Source: Mucilaginibacter flavidus
GTDB taxonomy: Bacteria; Bacteroidota; Bacteroidia; Sphingobacteriales; Sphingobacteriaceae
Length of the DNA: 64,000 nucleotides
Assembly: GCF_024055575.1 (NCBI RefSeq)
Contig: NZ_JAMXOE010000008.1
Span: 1-64,000, forward strand
Direction of reading: 5' to 3'
Within the stretch, counting starts at the first letter, position 1; every line of letters begins with the position of its first letter. The position numbers were made by a program, and so were the translations under genes. The notes beneath the pieces are model-generated. The model saw only the letters and a program-made list of their open reading frames with translations, was not told the origin of the DNA and made no database searches. This document shows positions 37,001-45,018 of the stretch, piece by piece.

Positions 37001-37481
37001 AATCGTCAAGGTTGGTTTCATTTTCCAACCCGTAATCAACAGCAAATTTCTTTAGTTTCCCGTGGCGCAGCTTATCGTCAAAAAAAATCTGCAGTTCGTC
37101 GCGCTTAATTATAGCTGATAATACTGCCGCCTGGTGTTCGCATAATTTGTCTTTTTCGGTATTGCAATCGCAGGTTAAGGTCAAATAATCATGCTCCTGC
37201 ACAACGGTAACGTCAGGAAAAACAACTTTGCTGTGTTGGTTGATAAAAACACCGTGGTCGACCTCGAGCAGCAGCGGAAATATATGCCGGCTATTGGTAA
37301 GGTCCGAGTATATTCCGGCATAGCTGTGTTGAGCAATGCCTACATCCGTTAACGTATCAATACGCACGCCTTTTAAAACAACTGCATGTTTTTCGGGGCC
37401 GGCGGACTTGTTAGTAGATGGATTGCTCAAAAGAATTTGTTGTACCTGTTTGCAGGTAAATATCCGAACAAATAATAGCAA
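34044..37481 (-). CDS. SNF2-family helicase with SWIM zinc finger
   Basis: At 1145 residues it has a SWIM-type finger near residue 102 (TCDCN...LCEH), a long middle region, and a Swi2/Snf2 ATPase: Walker A DDMGLGKT (near 712), DESQ box (near 805), and helicase C motifs GGTGLNLTEAD and DRCHRIGQ (near 1050-1090). Bacterial members act on DNA-bound complexes such as stalled RNA polymerase; the specific target is unknown. It is a single gene on the minus strand. Confidence 0.93.
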   Translation of the reverse strand: MLLFVRIFTCKQVQQILLSNPSTNKSAGPEKHAVVLKGVRIDTLTDVGIAQHSYAGIYSDLTNSRHIFPLLLEVDHGVFINQHSKVVFPDVTVVQEHDYLTLTCDCNTEKDKLCEHQAAVLSAIIKRDELQIFFDDKLRHGKLKKFAVDYGLENETNLDDYFKIEYTNKQVEIKPRLSSLIAVNKQSLALLNNVVAAENAPAGSNDEGAVCIVLKQHKYYKYLFVELYRAEISKEGKIKNPLTTLPPLDFIWETEDAQLLKFFTGIHKFQNHVNKTLSDADIMALRAIIKNPPGYYFYYHNNEISEKVTASSIFPVKVGLITRELKLEVEPKDQFFELSATLGIENRLYDLKDLKIKFSYFVDTGEGLYLADNLQQLNVINLLTKQPDNLLVHASKFNEFKKQLLHKLEEKVKIDYKHIPIATPVQLKQQGFTNETERIIYLSDFGAHVMIIPVMRYGEVEISVRTKKQIYSVDNTGKEFMVWRNDEAEIDFTALLVKQHPYFEEQLENDLAYFYLHKKRFLDEDWFLSVFDDWQQQNITILGFNELEGNKLNPNKVKISIKVLSGVNWFNVVANAKFGKTRASLKQIYRAVKNKTKYVQLDDGTMGIMPAEWLEKFKGYFNSGEIVDDETLQIARSNFTVIEQLFDEVMLDEQVKNEISIYHQRLTDFSSIKPIDTPAAFVGSLRPYQQQGLSWLNFLDDFNFGGCLADDMGLGKTVQVIAFILSQREKHQHNTNLVVVPTSLIFNWQQEIEKFAPSIRVRTIYGADRIKNIHDFDSYEVVLTSYGTLLADIVFLKDYVFNYIFLDESQQIKNPESQRYKAARLLKSRNKIVMTGTPIENNTFDIYGQLSFACPGLLGSKLYFKQIYSSPIDMFKSSKRAMELQNKIRPFVLRRTKQQVATDLPEKTEMVVYCDMKPEQRTIYDAYEKQFRDYISATTSEQLEKKSMDVLKGITRLRQICDSPLLIKGEKMPGNASSKIDMLLEQIDGKMHQHKILVFSQFVSMLDLIRIELKSRQIGFTYLTGQTRNRQAVIEEFQNNPDVRVFLVSLKAGGTGLNLTEADYVYLVDPWWNPAVENQAIDRCHRIGQDKPVVAVRLICPATVEEKIMLLQEAKTDLANDLIKTDTSFLNSLNKNDLLGLVGGK

Positions 37482-37506
37482 TTGGTAACGTTGGGGAATG
37501 AAAGCG

Positions 37507-37839
37507 TTAGAATTGTTTGCGCGGCCTTTTTATACGCTGCATATCGGCACCGCCAGTATTGCGGGAGCCATAATTAGAGCGTGGCGGAATAACGGGTTTG
37601 TCTTCCCTTATTTTTACGTTGATTTGCCTGCCGCTTACTTTGGTACCGTCAAGTGCTTCAACAGCGCGTTCAGCACCCTCTTTGTCGGCCATTTCAAGAA
37701 ACGCATAACCTTTGCATATTCTTGTCTTTTTGTCCCGCACAATTTTGATGGTGCTTATATCACCATGGAAACCAACAAGCATCGCGATGTCAAGTTCCGT
37801 AAATTCAAGCGGAAAACCGCCGAAAAAAAGTTTAACCAT
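37507..37839 (-). CDS. RRM-domain RNA-binding protein
   Basis: At 110 residues it is one RNA-recognition motif with RNP2 (KLFFGGFP) and RNP1 (CKGYAFLEM), followed by a basic, Gly/Ser/Arg-containing tail. Such small RRM proteins are frequent in Bacteroidota and bind RNA, perhaps as global regulators or RNA chaperones. It lies upstream of the SNF2 gene on the same strand with 25 bp between them. Confidence 0.9.
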   Translation of the reverse strand: MVKLFFGGFPLEFTELDIAMLVGFHGDISTIKIVRDKKTRICKGYAFLEMADKEGAERAVEALDGTKVSGRQINVKIREDKPVIPPRSNYGSRNTGGADMQRIKRPRKQF

Positions 37840-37961
37840 AAATCATAAAACAGTGATGGTTCAAATATAATAACTTGGCGGATAAAAGCACTATTATTTA
37901 TTTATTGACGGCTGAAGCGGAATTATATTATCCCGGATGGTAAATTGTTCCCCCTGGGCTT

Positions 37962-38642
37962 TCAATTTCCTTTCTGCAATCGCTGTAACACGTAAGGCGC
38001 AATAACGGCCTTTGCACTTTCAATGCCCGGATGGATGCCGTCAGGAACATATTTTAAATACTCATTTTTTCCATGGTCAAGTATTTTCCTCCAGCGTGGG
38101 TAATGGTCAATCAACAATAGCTTTCTTTCTGAAGCAACCTGCCGGTAAACTTCGTAATAGGCTAAAATATTGGGGCGGGCATCGGCATGAACATTAATGG
38201 GGATGTTCATAATTTGCAATATCACTTCACATTGCGGATTATAAAGCTTTAGCCTGTCAATCATATAGTTAAGATTCAGCTTTGCCAAATCGGGCGATGT
38301 TTTGTATTTCAGGAAGGCATCATTCATACCAAATTCAATTATCACAGCATCCGGTTTTTTGTTAATTACACTGTCTTCAAAGTTCTGTACTCCCCACCCC
38401 GACCACATTGCACTTTTAGCGGCATTAACCGTTGTTAAATTATTGTTGTATTTCTTATTCAGCGAATCGTTAACGGCATTTACCCATGCCCTGCCACCCT
38501 CACCGGCGGTTAAACTTGTACCGTAGGTTACCAACAACTGGTGTTTACCGGCCGCAAGATTTTTTATCAGCAGAGATTGGGCATAAGCAAACTGCGCTAT
38601 AAACAAAGACGCAATTAACAGGTAAATAGAATTTAGCTTCAT
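37962..38642 (-). CDS. Secreted SGNH/GDSL hydrolase
   Basis: At 226 residues it has a signal peptide ending FAYAQ. The SGNH blocks are present: Block I VTYGTSLTAG (nucleophile Ser), block III EFGMNDAF and block V DGIHPG (Asp/His). These proteins are lipases or esterases, including sugar de-acetylases. Block I reads GTS rather than the common GDS, a known variant. The substrate is not evident from the neighbours. Confidence 0.85.
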   Translation of the reverse strand: MKLNSIYLLIASLFIAQFAYAQSLLIKNLAAGKHQLLVTYGTSLTAGEGGRAWVNAVNDSLNKKYNNNLTTVNAAKSAMWSGWGVQNFEDSVINKKPDAVIIEFGMNDAFLKYKTSPDLAKLNLNYMIDRLKLYNPQCEVILQIMNIPINVHADARPNILAYYEVYRQVASERKLLLIDHYPRWRKILDHGKNEYLKYVPDGIHPGIESAKAVIAPYVLQRLQKGN

Positions 38643-39092
38643 TTTTCAAATATACAGCTTGATCCTAATAAATATCCACTACCGTTGCGCACCCCTACAT
38701 TAATTCTACAAAATTTCGTATTTCCTGTGTAAAATATCAACCCACTTTACGCGCGAAACTCTTTTTCATAATAATTAACCAAAAATCCTGTGAATTAACC
38801 GTATCGCAACAAATAATGCTTTTAGTCGACTATCGCTTTTAAACCAAAGCAACCTCTATTTTAACGCTCGTGTAATGTGAGCAGTTCGTATCAAAACACA
38901 TATAACCTATTTATAATCAATTATTTATACACATTATATAACTTTACATGCATAAACCTTAATTAGTTTACCACATACTTAAAAGTTTCCACACCCCATA
39001 AATACGGGTTGCGGGCTATTTGCCCTGATGTGGTTTGATTGAAAATATTAACCAATAACTAATACATATTATTAACCTTTAATTACTAAATT
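38643..39092. other. 450-bp AT-rich upstream region of the GH18 gene
   Basis: No coding sequence or strong hairpin is seen. It separates two divergent genes and must hold both promoters. TAACTTTA at 38939-38946 resembles a weak -7 element for the GH18 gene, with a long 5' leader. Confidence 0.35.
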
Positions 39093-40496
39093 ATGAAATC
39101 AAAATTCAACTCTTACTTGTTGATGGCCTTTGCCGCAGTGCTGTTTGTTTTATCCTCGTGCCTAAAGGAAAACAAAGCCGACTATGGGCCAAAGCCAGTG
39201 GATCTATCATCAAAAAACACAGAAACGGCCCTGCCGGTAACTGCAGCAACTTTTAAAGTAATAGGTTATATGCCCAGTTGGGAAGGCGATGTAAATACAG
39301 TTCAATACAGTAAGCTCACACACATTAACTACGCGTTCCTTATCCCAAATACCAATGGCAGCCTGCAAGCGCTGGATAACACACCTAAATTTACCAGCCT
39401 TGTCACCACTGCTCATAACAACGGTGTTAAGGTGATGATATCCGTGGGCGGAGGTGGCGGCGGCGATGCCTTCCATACAATTGTTGCCAGCTCCGGCACG
39501 CGCACCGTTTTTGTAAACAACATGGTGAGTTTTGTGAGCCAATATAACGCCGATGGTGTGGACGTAGACTGGGAGTTCCCGTCTGCCGGTGCCGAGGCCA
39601 GTAATTTTTTATTGATGATGCAGCAATTAGCCACCGCTATGCATAACAATGGCAAGCTTTGCACTATTGCCGTTATCTCAACCGGCGCAACGTACATCAC
39701 CAGCGGCATGTTTACGGCGCTTGATTGGTTGAATATAATGGATTACGACGACAATAATTTCCAGCACTCCACCTACCAATCAGCCGTTGATTGTTTGAAT
39801 TATTGGGCCGGCAGGGGTTTGCCTGTTGAGAAGACAATTTTGGGCATTCCGTTTTATGGCCGCGACAACCGCTACGATTACGCAACCGTTAACTACAATG
39901 TGATTTTGTCGCAAGGCGGCAGCCCCAATTCGGATACCTTTCAAACCATCGGCTACAACGGCATTCCTACTATCACCAGCAAAACAAACCTTGCATTTAC
40001 CAATGGAATTGGAGGCATGATGATTTGGGAACTGGCCGGCGATGCTACGGGCGCCAACTCGTTGTTATCGGCTATTCATAATGTTATAGTGGCTCATTCA
40101 GGCGGCGGCACAGGTGCCCCTATCGGCCAAAACATTACATTGAAAGGCTTCAATAACCTATATGTAAGCGGCGAAAACGGCACCCAGGCCATGAATTGCA
40201 ACCGCCCTACCCCGCAAGCCTGGGAAACATTTACCGTAGTTGATGCCGGTGGCGGCAAAATTGCGTTACGCAGCCAGGGCAAATATGTATCGTCGGAAAA
40301 TGGTACACAGGCCATAACCTGTAACCGCGCCACTTTTAGCGACTGGGAAAAATTCGATTGGATAACAACCGCCGATGGTAAGGTTACGCTACGTGGCAAT
40401 AACGGCAAGTTTATCTCCAGCGAAAACGGCACACAACCCATGACCTGTAACCGCGCCACCGCCGCAGGGTGGGAAGCGTTTGGGGTAAATCAGTAA
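39093..40496 (+). CDS. GH18 chitinase-like lipoprotein with C-terminal trefoil-like repeats
   Basis: At 467 residues it has a lipobox LSSC (Cys23). The GH18 barrel runs from about 50 to 335, with the catalytic DGVDVDWE near 153, where the last Glu is the proton donor. The C-terminal 120 residues form three repeats of about 40 residues, each with (S)SENGTQ..TCNRAT..WE, like a fascin/beta-trefoil carbohydrate-binding domain. It is probably a surface lipoprotein acting on GlcNAc polymers. It is convergent with the crystallin gene; a shared terminator lies between. Confidence 0.88.
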   Translation: MKSKFNSYLLMAFAAVLFVLSSCLKENKADYGPKPVDLSSKNTETALPVTAATFKVIGYMPSWEGDVNTVQYSKLTHINYAFLIPNTNGSLQALDNTPKFTSLVTTAHNNGVKVMISVGGGGGGDAFHTIVASSGTRTVFVNNMVSFVSQYNADGVDVDWEFPSAGAEASNFLLMMQQLATAMHNNGKLCTIAVISTGATYITSGMFTALDWLNIMDYDDNNFQHSTYQSAVDCLNYWAGRGLPVEKTILGIPFYGRDNRYDYATVNYNVILSQGGSPNSDTFQTIGYNGIPTITSKTNLAFTNGIGGMMIWELAGDATGANSLLSAIHNVIVAHSGGGTGAPIGQNITLKGFNNLYVSGENGTQAMNCNRPTPQAWETFTVVDAGGGKIALRSQGKYVSSENGTQAITCNRATFSDWEKFDWITTADGKVTLRGNNGKFISSENGTQPMTCNRATAAGWEAFGVNQ

Positions 40497-40519
40497 TTCA
40501 GGATAAAGTCATCAAAAAA

Positions 40520-40541
40520 GGCCCGCAAAATAATGCGGGCC
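40520..40541. terminator. Bidirectional Rho-independent terminator
   Basis: GGCCCGCA / TGCGGGCC stem with an AAATAA loop. It is preceded by six A residues and followed by a T-rich stretch, so it serves both the GH18 gene and the convergent crystallin gene. Confidence 0.85.
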
Positions 40542-40563
40542 TCGTTTATTTTTTACTGTGTTG

Positions 40564-41739
40564 CTACCTGTTTTTCATCACACGCATACTCGATATCTTG
40601 TCGTTCCAGTCAGGCGGCAGGCAGTCGATATCATTGGTATAAGTTATGCTGGCTCCCCTGTAATTATCATCCTGGTAAACGGTAACCGACCAACCCCACG
40701 GTATTTTTAACGAGGATATTTTATCATTACCAACGCCAAGCTGGTAATCGCGGTACCAACCTTCGCCAAATGATTGACTTTCGCTTCTATAGTTACAATC
40801 CTTGTAAACAACAACGGGGTTGTTAACATAGTAATTGCTTAACCTGCTGATGCGCATGCTCGATATCCTGTCGTTCCAGCCTTGAGGCATGCAATCAACC
40901 GTATGGGTAAATACCCGGCTAGCGCCCCCAAAGTTATTGTCTTCGTAAACTGTAACTATCCAGCCGCGTGGTATCTTTAACGACGACATTTTTTCGTTGC
41001 CCACCCCAAGTTCGTCAGCCCGAAAATTACCCTCGCCAAAAGCTTTGCTTACACTTTGAAAATTACAATCCCGGTAAACAACAACCTGGTCGTCATTATT
41101 GTAATTATAATTGTTGTTATTATAATTATTGTAGTCGCCTCTTCTGCTAACCTTTATGCTCGATATCCGGTCATTCCAGTTCGGCGGCAGGCAATCAATG
41201 GTACCAGTATACACCTGGCTCTGTCCCTGGAAGTTGTCGTGCTCGTAAACAGTAACTGTCCAGCCCATCGGTATCCTGATCGAGGAGATTTCATCATTGC
41301 CAATACCCAATTGGTAATTACGGAATGAGCCCTCGCCCAATACTGCGCGCTGCCCCTTAAAATAACAATCCTGGTAAACCACAACCTCCCCCTCGCGATA
41401 ATTCCCGAAGCTATTGTCGCGCCTGATGTGTATGCTTGATATTTCGTCGTTCCAATCATCGGGTAAGCAATCAACCGCTGTATTATACGACCGTCGCTCG
41501 CCCTGGAAACCATCATCCTCGTAAATGGTTATTATCCAACCTTTTGGCACCCATATGGATGATATTTCATCGTTGCCAATACCCAGTTGGTTAACCGTAT
41601 ACCACCCCTCCTCAAACGATTGCGCCTGACCTTTAAAACCGCAATCGCGGTAAACGGTAACCCTGTTGTTGTAATTTTGGGCGAAAACGCTACAAAGCAG
41701 GAAGTTGAGCGCAATTGAAAGGACTAGTTTTAGTCTCAT
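40564..41739 (-). CDS. Secreted beta/gamma-crystallin protein with eight motifs
   Basis: At 391 residues it has a signal peptide ending SVFAQ. Four repeats of about 90 residues follow, each holding two Greek-key motifs, so eight in all. Each first motif starts V(T/V)VY.DC.F and each second ends in a WNDxISSx core. The (N/D)(N/D)xxSS segments are the Ca2+-binding signature of microbial crystallins, for example GNDEISS and WNDRISS. It is likely a secreted Ca2+-binding structural or stress protein. A linker rich in Asn/Tyr separates repeats 2 and 3. Confidence 0.85.
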   Translation of the reverse strand: MRLKLVLSIALNFLLCSVFAQNYNNRVTVYRDCGFKGQAQSFEEGWYTVNQLGIGNDEISSIWVPKGWIITIYEDDGFQGERRSYNTAVDCLPDDWNDEISSIHIRRDNSFGNYREGEVVVYQDCYFKGQRAVLGEGSFRNYQLGIGNDEISSIRIPMGWTVTVYEHDNFQGQSQVYTGTIDCLPPNWNDRISSIKVSRRGDYNNYNNNNYNYNNDDQVVVYRDCNFQSVSKAFGEGNFRADELGVGNEKMSSLKIPRGWIVTVYEDNNFGGASRVFTHTVDCMPQGWNDRISSMRISRLSNYYVNNPVVVYKDCNYRSESQSFGEGWYRDYQLGVGNDKISSLKIPWGWSVTVYQDDNYRGASITYTNDIDCLPPDWNDKISSMRVMKNR

Positions 41740-41884
41740 AAAAATGATATTATTTAGTAGTTGAAAATAATAATATTTTGTGAAACCAACCTGATTTTTA
41801 ATAAGAAATGATAATTACATCTTTATCGCCAACGTTTCTTCTATTTGCTTAACTAAATTAACTTAGCAAATCATACCATCCACT

Positions 41885-42459
41885 ATGCTATTCCATTTCA
41901 AAGACAAATTTCCGCAACTAACTGCATATTGGGATAGATACCTGCCGCTGCAAAAGCGGATGGAAGTACCGGCGAAAACAGTATTGCTGGAGGAGGGAAA
42001 AACATCATCCAATTACATATTCATAGAAAAAGGCTGCGTACGGCTAGCTTTTAACAATAACGGCACCGATAAAACAGTACAATTTTTTTTCGAGAACGAA
42101 GGACTTACTTCTCTTGAAAGCTTTTTGAAAAACACACCAAGCCTTTTTACTATCGAAACGATTGAACCATCAGTAATATACGCTCTACCCAAAAAGCACT
42201 TCCAGGATTTGATGACTGAATTAAGTGGCGAACCCGGTTTTGTGGATATAATTTTAAATATCTTTGCCGAACGACAACTCCATTATATGCACGAATTTGT
42301 TTCGTTTATAAAAGATACGCCCGAACAACGGTACCAAAACCTTTTAAATGAGCGGCCGCATATCGTTCAACGGGTTCCACAGCATTATATCGCCTCTTAC
42401 CTCGGTATCAGCGGGTACATTTAAGCAGGATAAAAAGCGCACTTGCCAGGAAGCGGTAG
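41885..42459 (+). pseudogene. Crp/Fnr-type regulator with 3' frameshift
   Basis: The annotated frame (41885-42424, 179 residues) is a cyclic-nucleotide-like sensor domain followed by the start of the HTH. After YIASYLGIS it goes out of frame and stops. The -1-shifted frame from 42415 to 42459 restores the expected end, VHLSRIKSALARKR, as in full-length relatives. So one base is missing near 42412-42415, either a real mutation or a sequencing error. Without the shift the recognition helix is lost. It lies upstream of an alcohol dehydrogenase-like gene that it may regulate. Confidence 0.75.
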
Positions 42460-42468
42460 TCTTGAGTT

Positions 42469-42489
42469 AAAATCTTTAATCAAGATTTT
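42469..42489. terminator. Short hairpin after the Crp-like gene
   Basis: AAAATCTT and AAGATTTT flank a 5-nt loop directly after the restored Crp-like reading frame. Confidence 0.45.
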
Positions 42490-42538
42490 CCGAAATGCGA
42501 CTTGGGGTTTTCGGCTCAGGATTTTTGACTTCACTTGG

Positions 42539-42550
42539 TAACATATGTTA
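42539..42550. promoter_or_regulatory. Palindromic site upstream of the dehydrogenase gene
   Basis: TAACATATGTTA is a perfect 12-bp palindrome 54 bp before the likely start codon at 42605. It could be an operator for a dimeric regulator such as the neighbouring Crp-type protein. This is inference. Confidence 0.3.
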
Positions 42551-42604
42551 TCGTCTGCCCTTCCGCATCAGCCTAATTTTGTCTCTACAAAAAATCAAAA
42601 AAAA

Positions 42605-43576
42605 ATGAAAGCAGCAGTAATGTACCAAAAAGGAGAACTACCCCAATATACAGATTTCCAGGAGCCAACCGCTCAAAACAACGACGAAGTATTAGTAGCC
42701 GTGAAGGCCGTTGCTATAAAACATTTTGATAAAGGCAGGGCAACAGGCAAACACTACTCAAGCTATACACCCCGGGACGACGGGCGCGTAATTGGTGGCG
42801 ATGGCGTTTGCCTGATGGACGACGGCACCCGGGTATATGGAATGGGTGTAAGCGGGATGCTTGCCGAAAAGGCCCTCGTTGAAAAAGATAGAATTGTAAA
42901 ACTTCCGGCTGGAGTAAGCGATGCAGCCGCAGCGGCACTGGCCAATGCCGTTATTGGTTCGGCTATGGGCCTGAAATTTAAAGCTGATATCCAACCGGGA
43001 GATGTCGTGTTAATTAATGGTGCTACCGGGTTTACCGGCCGGGTAGCTGTTCAAATTGCAAAGCACTACGGCGCAAAAAAAGTAATTGCGACTGGGAGAA
43101 ATCAACAATCGCTGCAGGATTTATTGGCGCTCGGCGCCGATGAAATAATTTCTGTTAAACAGGATGGTGAAAGTTTTATTACCCTGATAAAAGCTATCCA
43201 CAAAGCAACACCCATTGATGTGATCATCGACTACCTTTGGGGCCATACAGCCGAAATGATACTGACCAGCCTGGCCGGCAGAGGCTCTTTTACAAACAAA
43301 ACCCGGTTTGTTTCGGTAGGCAGCATGAGTGGTGACATTATCCAGCTATCTGCTGCAAACCTGCGTAGTGTTGATTTACAGTTGACAGGCTCCGGCCTGG
43401 GCAGTTGGTCAAAGCCGCAAGTAGCTAAACTTTTCTCGGAAATTTTACCGGAAATGTTTCAACTGGCTGCTGACGGGAACCTAAAGGTTGAAACCATTGA
43501 AGTTAAGCTGGAGAATATAGCCGAACTTTGGAATCTTGATGTCCCTGACGGGCGGCGGTTAGTGGTTTCAATATAA
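42605..43576 (+). CDS. MDR-family alcohol dehydrogenase / quinone oxidoreductase
   Basis: The start at 42605 (MKAAVMYQKGELPQYTDF) is typical; 20 upstream codons in the frame are discarded. About 323 residues: GroES-like N-terminal domain, then a Rossmann fold with INGATGFTGRVAVQIAK for NAD(P)H binding. Structural zinc cysteines are absent, which fits the quinone-oxidoreductase branch. The catalytic zinc ligands are not obvious either. The specific substrate is unknown. A strong terminator follows directly. Confidence 0.85.
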   Translation: MKAAVMYQKGELPQYTDFQEPTAQNNDEVLVAVKAVAIKHFDKGRATGKHYSSYTPRDDGRVIGGDGVCLMDDGTRVYGMGVSGMLAEKALVEKDRIVKLPAGVSDAAAAALANAVIGSAMGLKFKADIQPGDVVLINGATGFTGRVAVQIAKHYGAKKVIATGRNQQSLQDLLALGADEIISVKQDGESFITLIKAIHKATPIDVIIDYLWGHTAEMILTSLAGRGSFTNKTRFVSVGSMSGDIIQLSAANLRSVDLQLTGSGLGSWSKPQVAKLFSEILPEMFQLAADGNLKVETIEVKLENIAELWNLDVPDGRRLVVSI

Positions 43577-43583
43577 ATTATAT

Positions 43584-43619
43584 AAACGTCTGCGGGTAAT
43601 CCGTTACCCGCAGACGTTT
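43584..43619. terminator. Strong hairpin terminator
   Basis: A perfect 15-bp stem AAACGTCTGCGGGTA / TACCCGCAGACGTTT with a 6-nt loop, directly after the dehydrogenase gene. Confidence 0.85.
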
Positions 43620-43630
43620 GTTTCAATAGA

Positions 43631-43862
43631 TTAGTTAAACGATCGCGTGAACTCCAAAGGCGAAAGATTTGTCTTCGTTTTAAACAACTTGCAGAACGAC
43701 TGCGGGTGTTCAAACCCTAGTTCATATACAATTTCGCTTACCGATAAGGCAGTTGTGGATAATCTTTCCTTAGCTTTCTGCATTAACTTGTCGTGTATGC
43801 ACTAACGCTTCGGTAAGTGGCTTGCTGATGTGTCCTAATGAACCTGTTACTATGATTTTCAT
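43631..43862 (-). pseudogene. Deletion chimera: NmrA-like start joined to AraC regulator end
   Basis: On the minus strand the ATG at 43862 begins MKIIVTGSLGHISKPLTEAL, the usual N-terminus of NmrA-type NAD(P)-binding proteins, but only about 21 codons remain. From about 43799 a different frame encodes an AraC-family HTH end (LSVSEIVYELGFEHPQSF, then FKTKTNLSPLEF) and stops at 43631. A deletion has therefore fused the 5' end of one gene to the 3' end of another. Neither product is complete. Confidence 0.65.
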
Positions 43863-44082
43863 ATTCCTGTTTTTTGATACCACAAAGGTGGACAGGAATA
43901 AATGGGGTGATGTAGCCTAATCTGCGGTTGTTGTAGCCAAAAAAAGATTTGCTGTTGTGTTACTTACCACGAAATTTTTTGTTTTAAAATTAATTTTAGT
44001 AAATTAGCTTGTGAAATCTCGGTAGGTGAAAATCAAGCAAAAAACTCATCTATCGTATAAATTAACCCTAAACAACCTTACC

Positions 44083-44802
44083 ATGAAAAAACTGCCTGTT
44101 ATTACCCTGTTGCTTGTAATTGTATGTAAAACCACCCTGTTGAGTGCACAAAATAACCTTACAAAGATTTACGACGCAGCAACAAAACTCTCGATGATTG
44201 CCGATAGTACCCAAAACATCGATACATTAATGACTTTAACGCCGTCGAACCCCGTGCTAAAGTGGAAAACAATCAACGGCAAAAACTATGTATTAATGGC
44301 ATCATTTACCAATTACCTAAAAGCCTACCCCGTAGGCGATTCAACAACGACTACCAGGGAGACCTGGATGTTTATCCCTGGCCAGATGCAGGGCCGGCTA
44401 CGTAATATTATGCGGCCAAAAACCGATACAATTTTGAAGCTAAATGAAATGCTTGGCCTTCCCCCGGTATCTGGTTACACCCATATCGCACAATACTGGG
44501 TGCAGGTCGACAGCGTTTTCAGGCCTGCCGGGAGTCAGATCGTTACGGCACCAAAAGCTTCGGGGACGTTGTCTTTAAATGCGACCCCGCGATACAAACT
44601 TTGGTTTAACAACAAAATTATCTCGTCATATTTCCAACCGCTTACAGGTACACAGGTCTATTATCCGTGGACCCGCATGGGCTACACCTACAATTGGGCG
44701 CCGGGCTCCAACCGGGTTGGGGTAAGCGAATTTGTATTAAACGCGAATTCAGGAATATGGGTGGAAGCTGTTTATAAAGCCAGCGACTACTTTAAAAATT
44801 AG
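44083..44802 (+). CDS. Secreted hypothetical protein, about 239 residues
   Basis: The start at 44083 gives a signal peptide ending LLSAQ; the longer frame from 44026 is discarded. The mature protein is soluble, rich in Thr/Pro/Trp, with segments TRETWMFIPGQMQGR and YTHIAQYWVQVDSVFRPAG. No known family is recognised. A T-rich terminator follows. It is a single gene, not clearly part of an operon. Confidence 0.7.
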   Translation: MKKLPVITLLLVIVCKTTLLSAQNNLTKIYDAATKLSMIADSTQNIDTLMTLTPSNPVLKWKTINGKNYVLMASFTNYLKAYPVGDSTTTTRETWMFIPGQMQGRLRNIMRPKTDTILKLNEMLGLPPVSGYTHIAQYWVQVDSVFRPAGSQIVTAPKASGTLSLNATPRYKLWFNNKIISSYFQPLTGTQVYYPWTRMGYTYNWAPGSNRVGVSEFVLNANSGIWVEAVYKASDYFKN

Positions 44803-44832
44803 ATTTAAGCAAAAAAGTAAAAATAACAAGGG

Positions 44833-44853
44833 CCGGTGATCCCCGGTTTTTTT
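44833..44853 (+). terminator. Rho-independent terminator
   Basis: A CCGG-TGATCC-CCGG hairpin followed by seven T residues, 30 bp after the hypothetical gene ends. Confidence 0.75.
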
Positions 44854-45018
44854 GTTCAGTGGATTTCGATTGGGCTGCCACGTGAACTTCGCAAAAGTTG
44901 CGTTATGTACCAATTCTCAAACACGATAATATCAAGCAAACGAAATTCGATATTTTTGATGACTTCCGGCCAAAAAAGCCTATTTTCACCTTGATTATAA
45001 ACGCTTTAAATTATCGTA

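Noticed and set aside
42714..42994. Minus-strand frames in the dehydrogenase gene
   Set aside because: They are shadow frames with biased composition and no family features.
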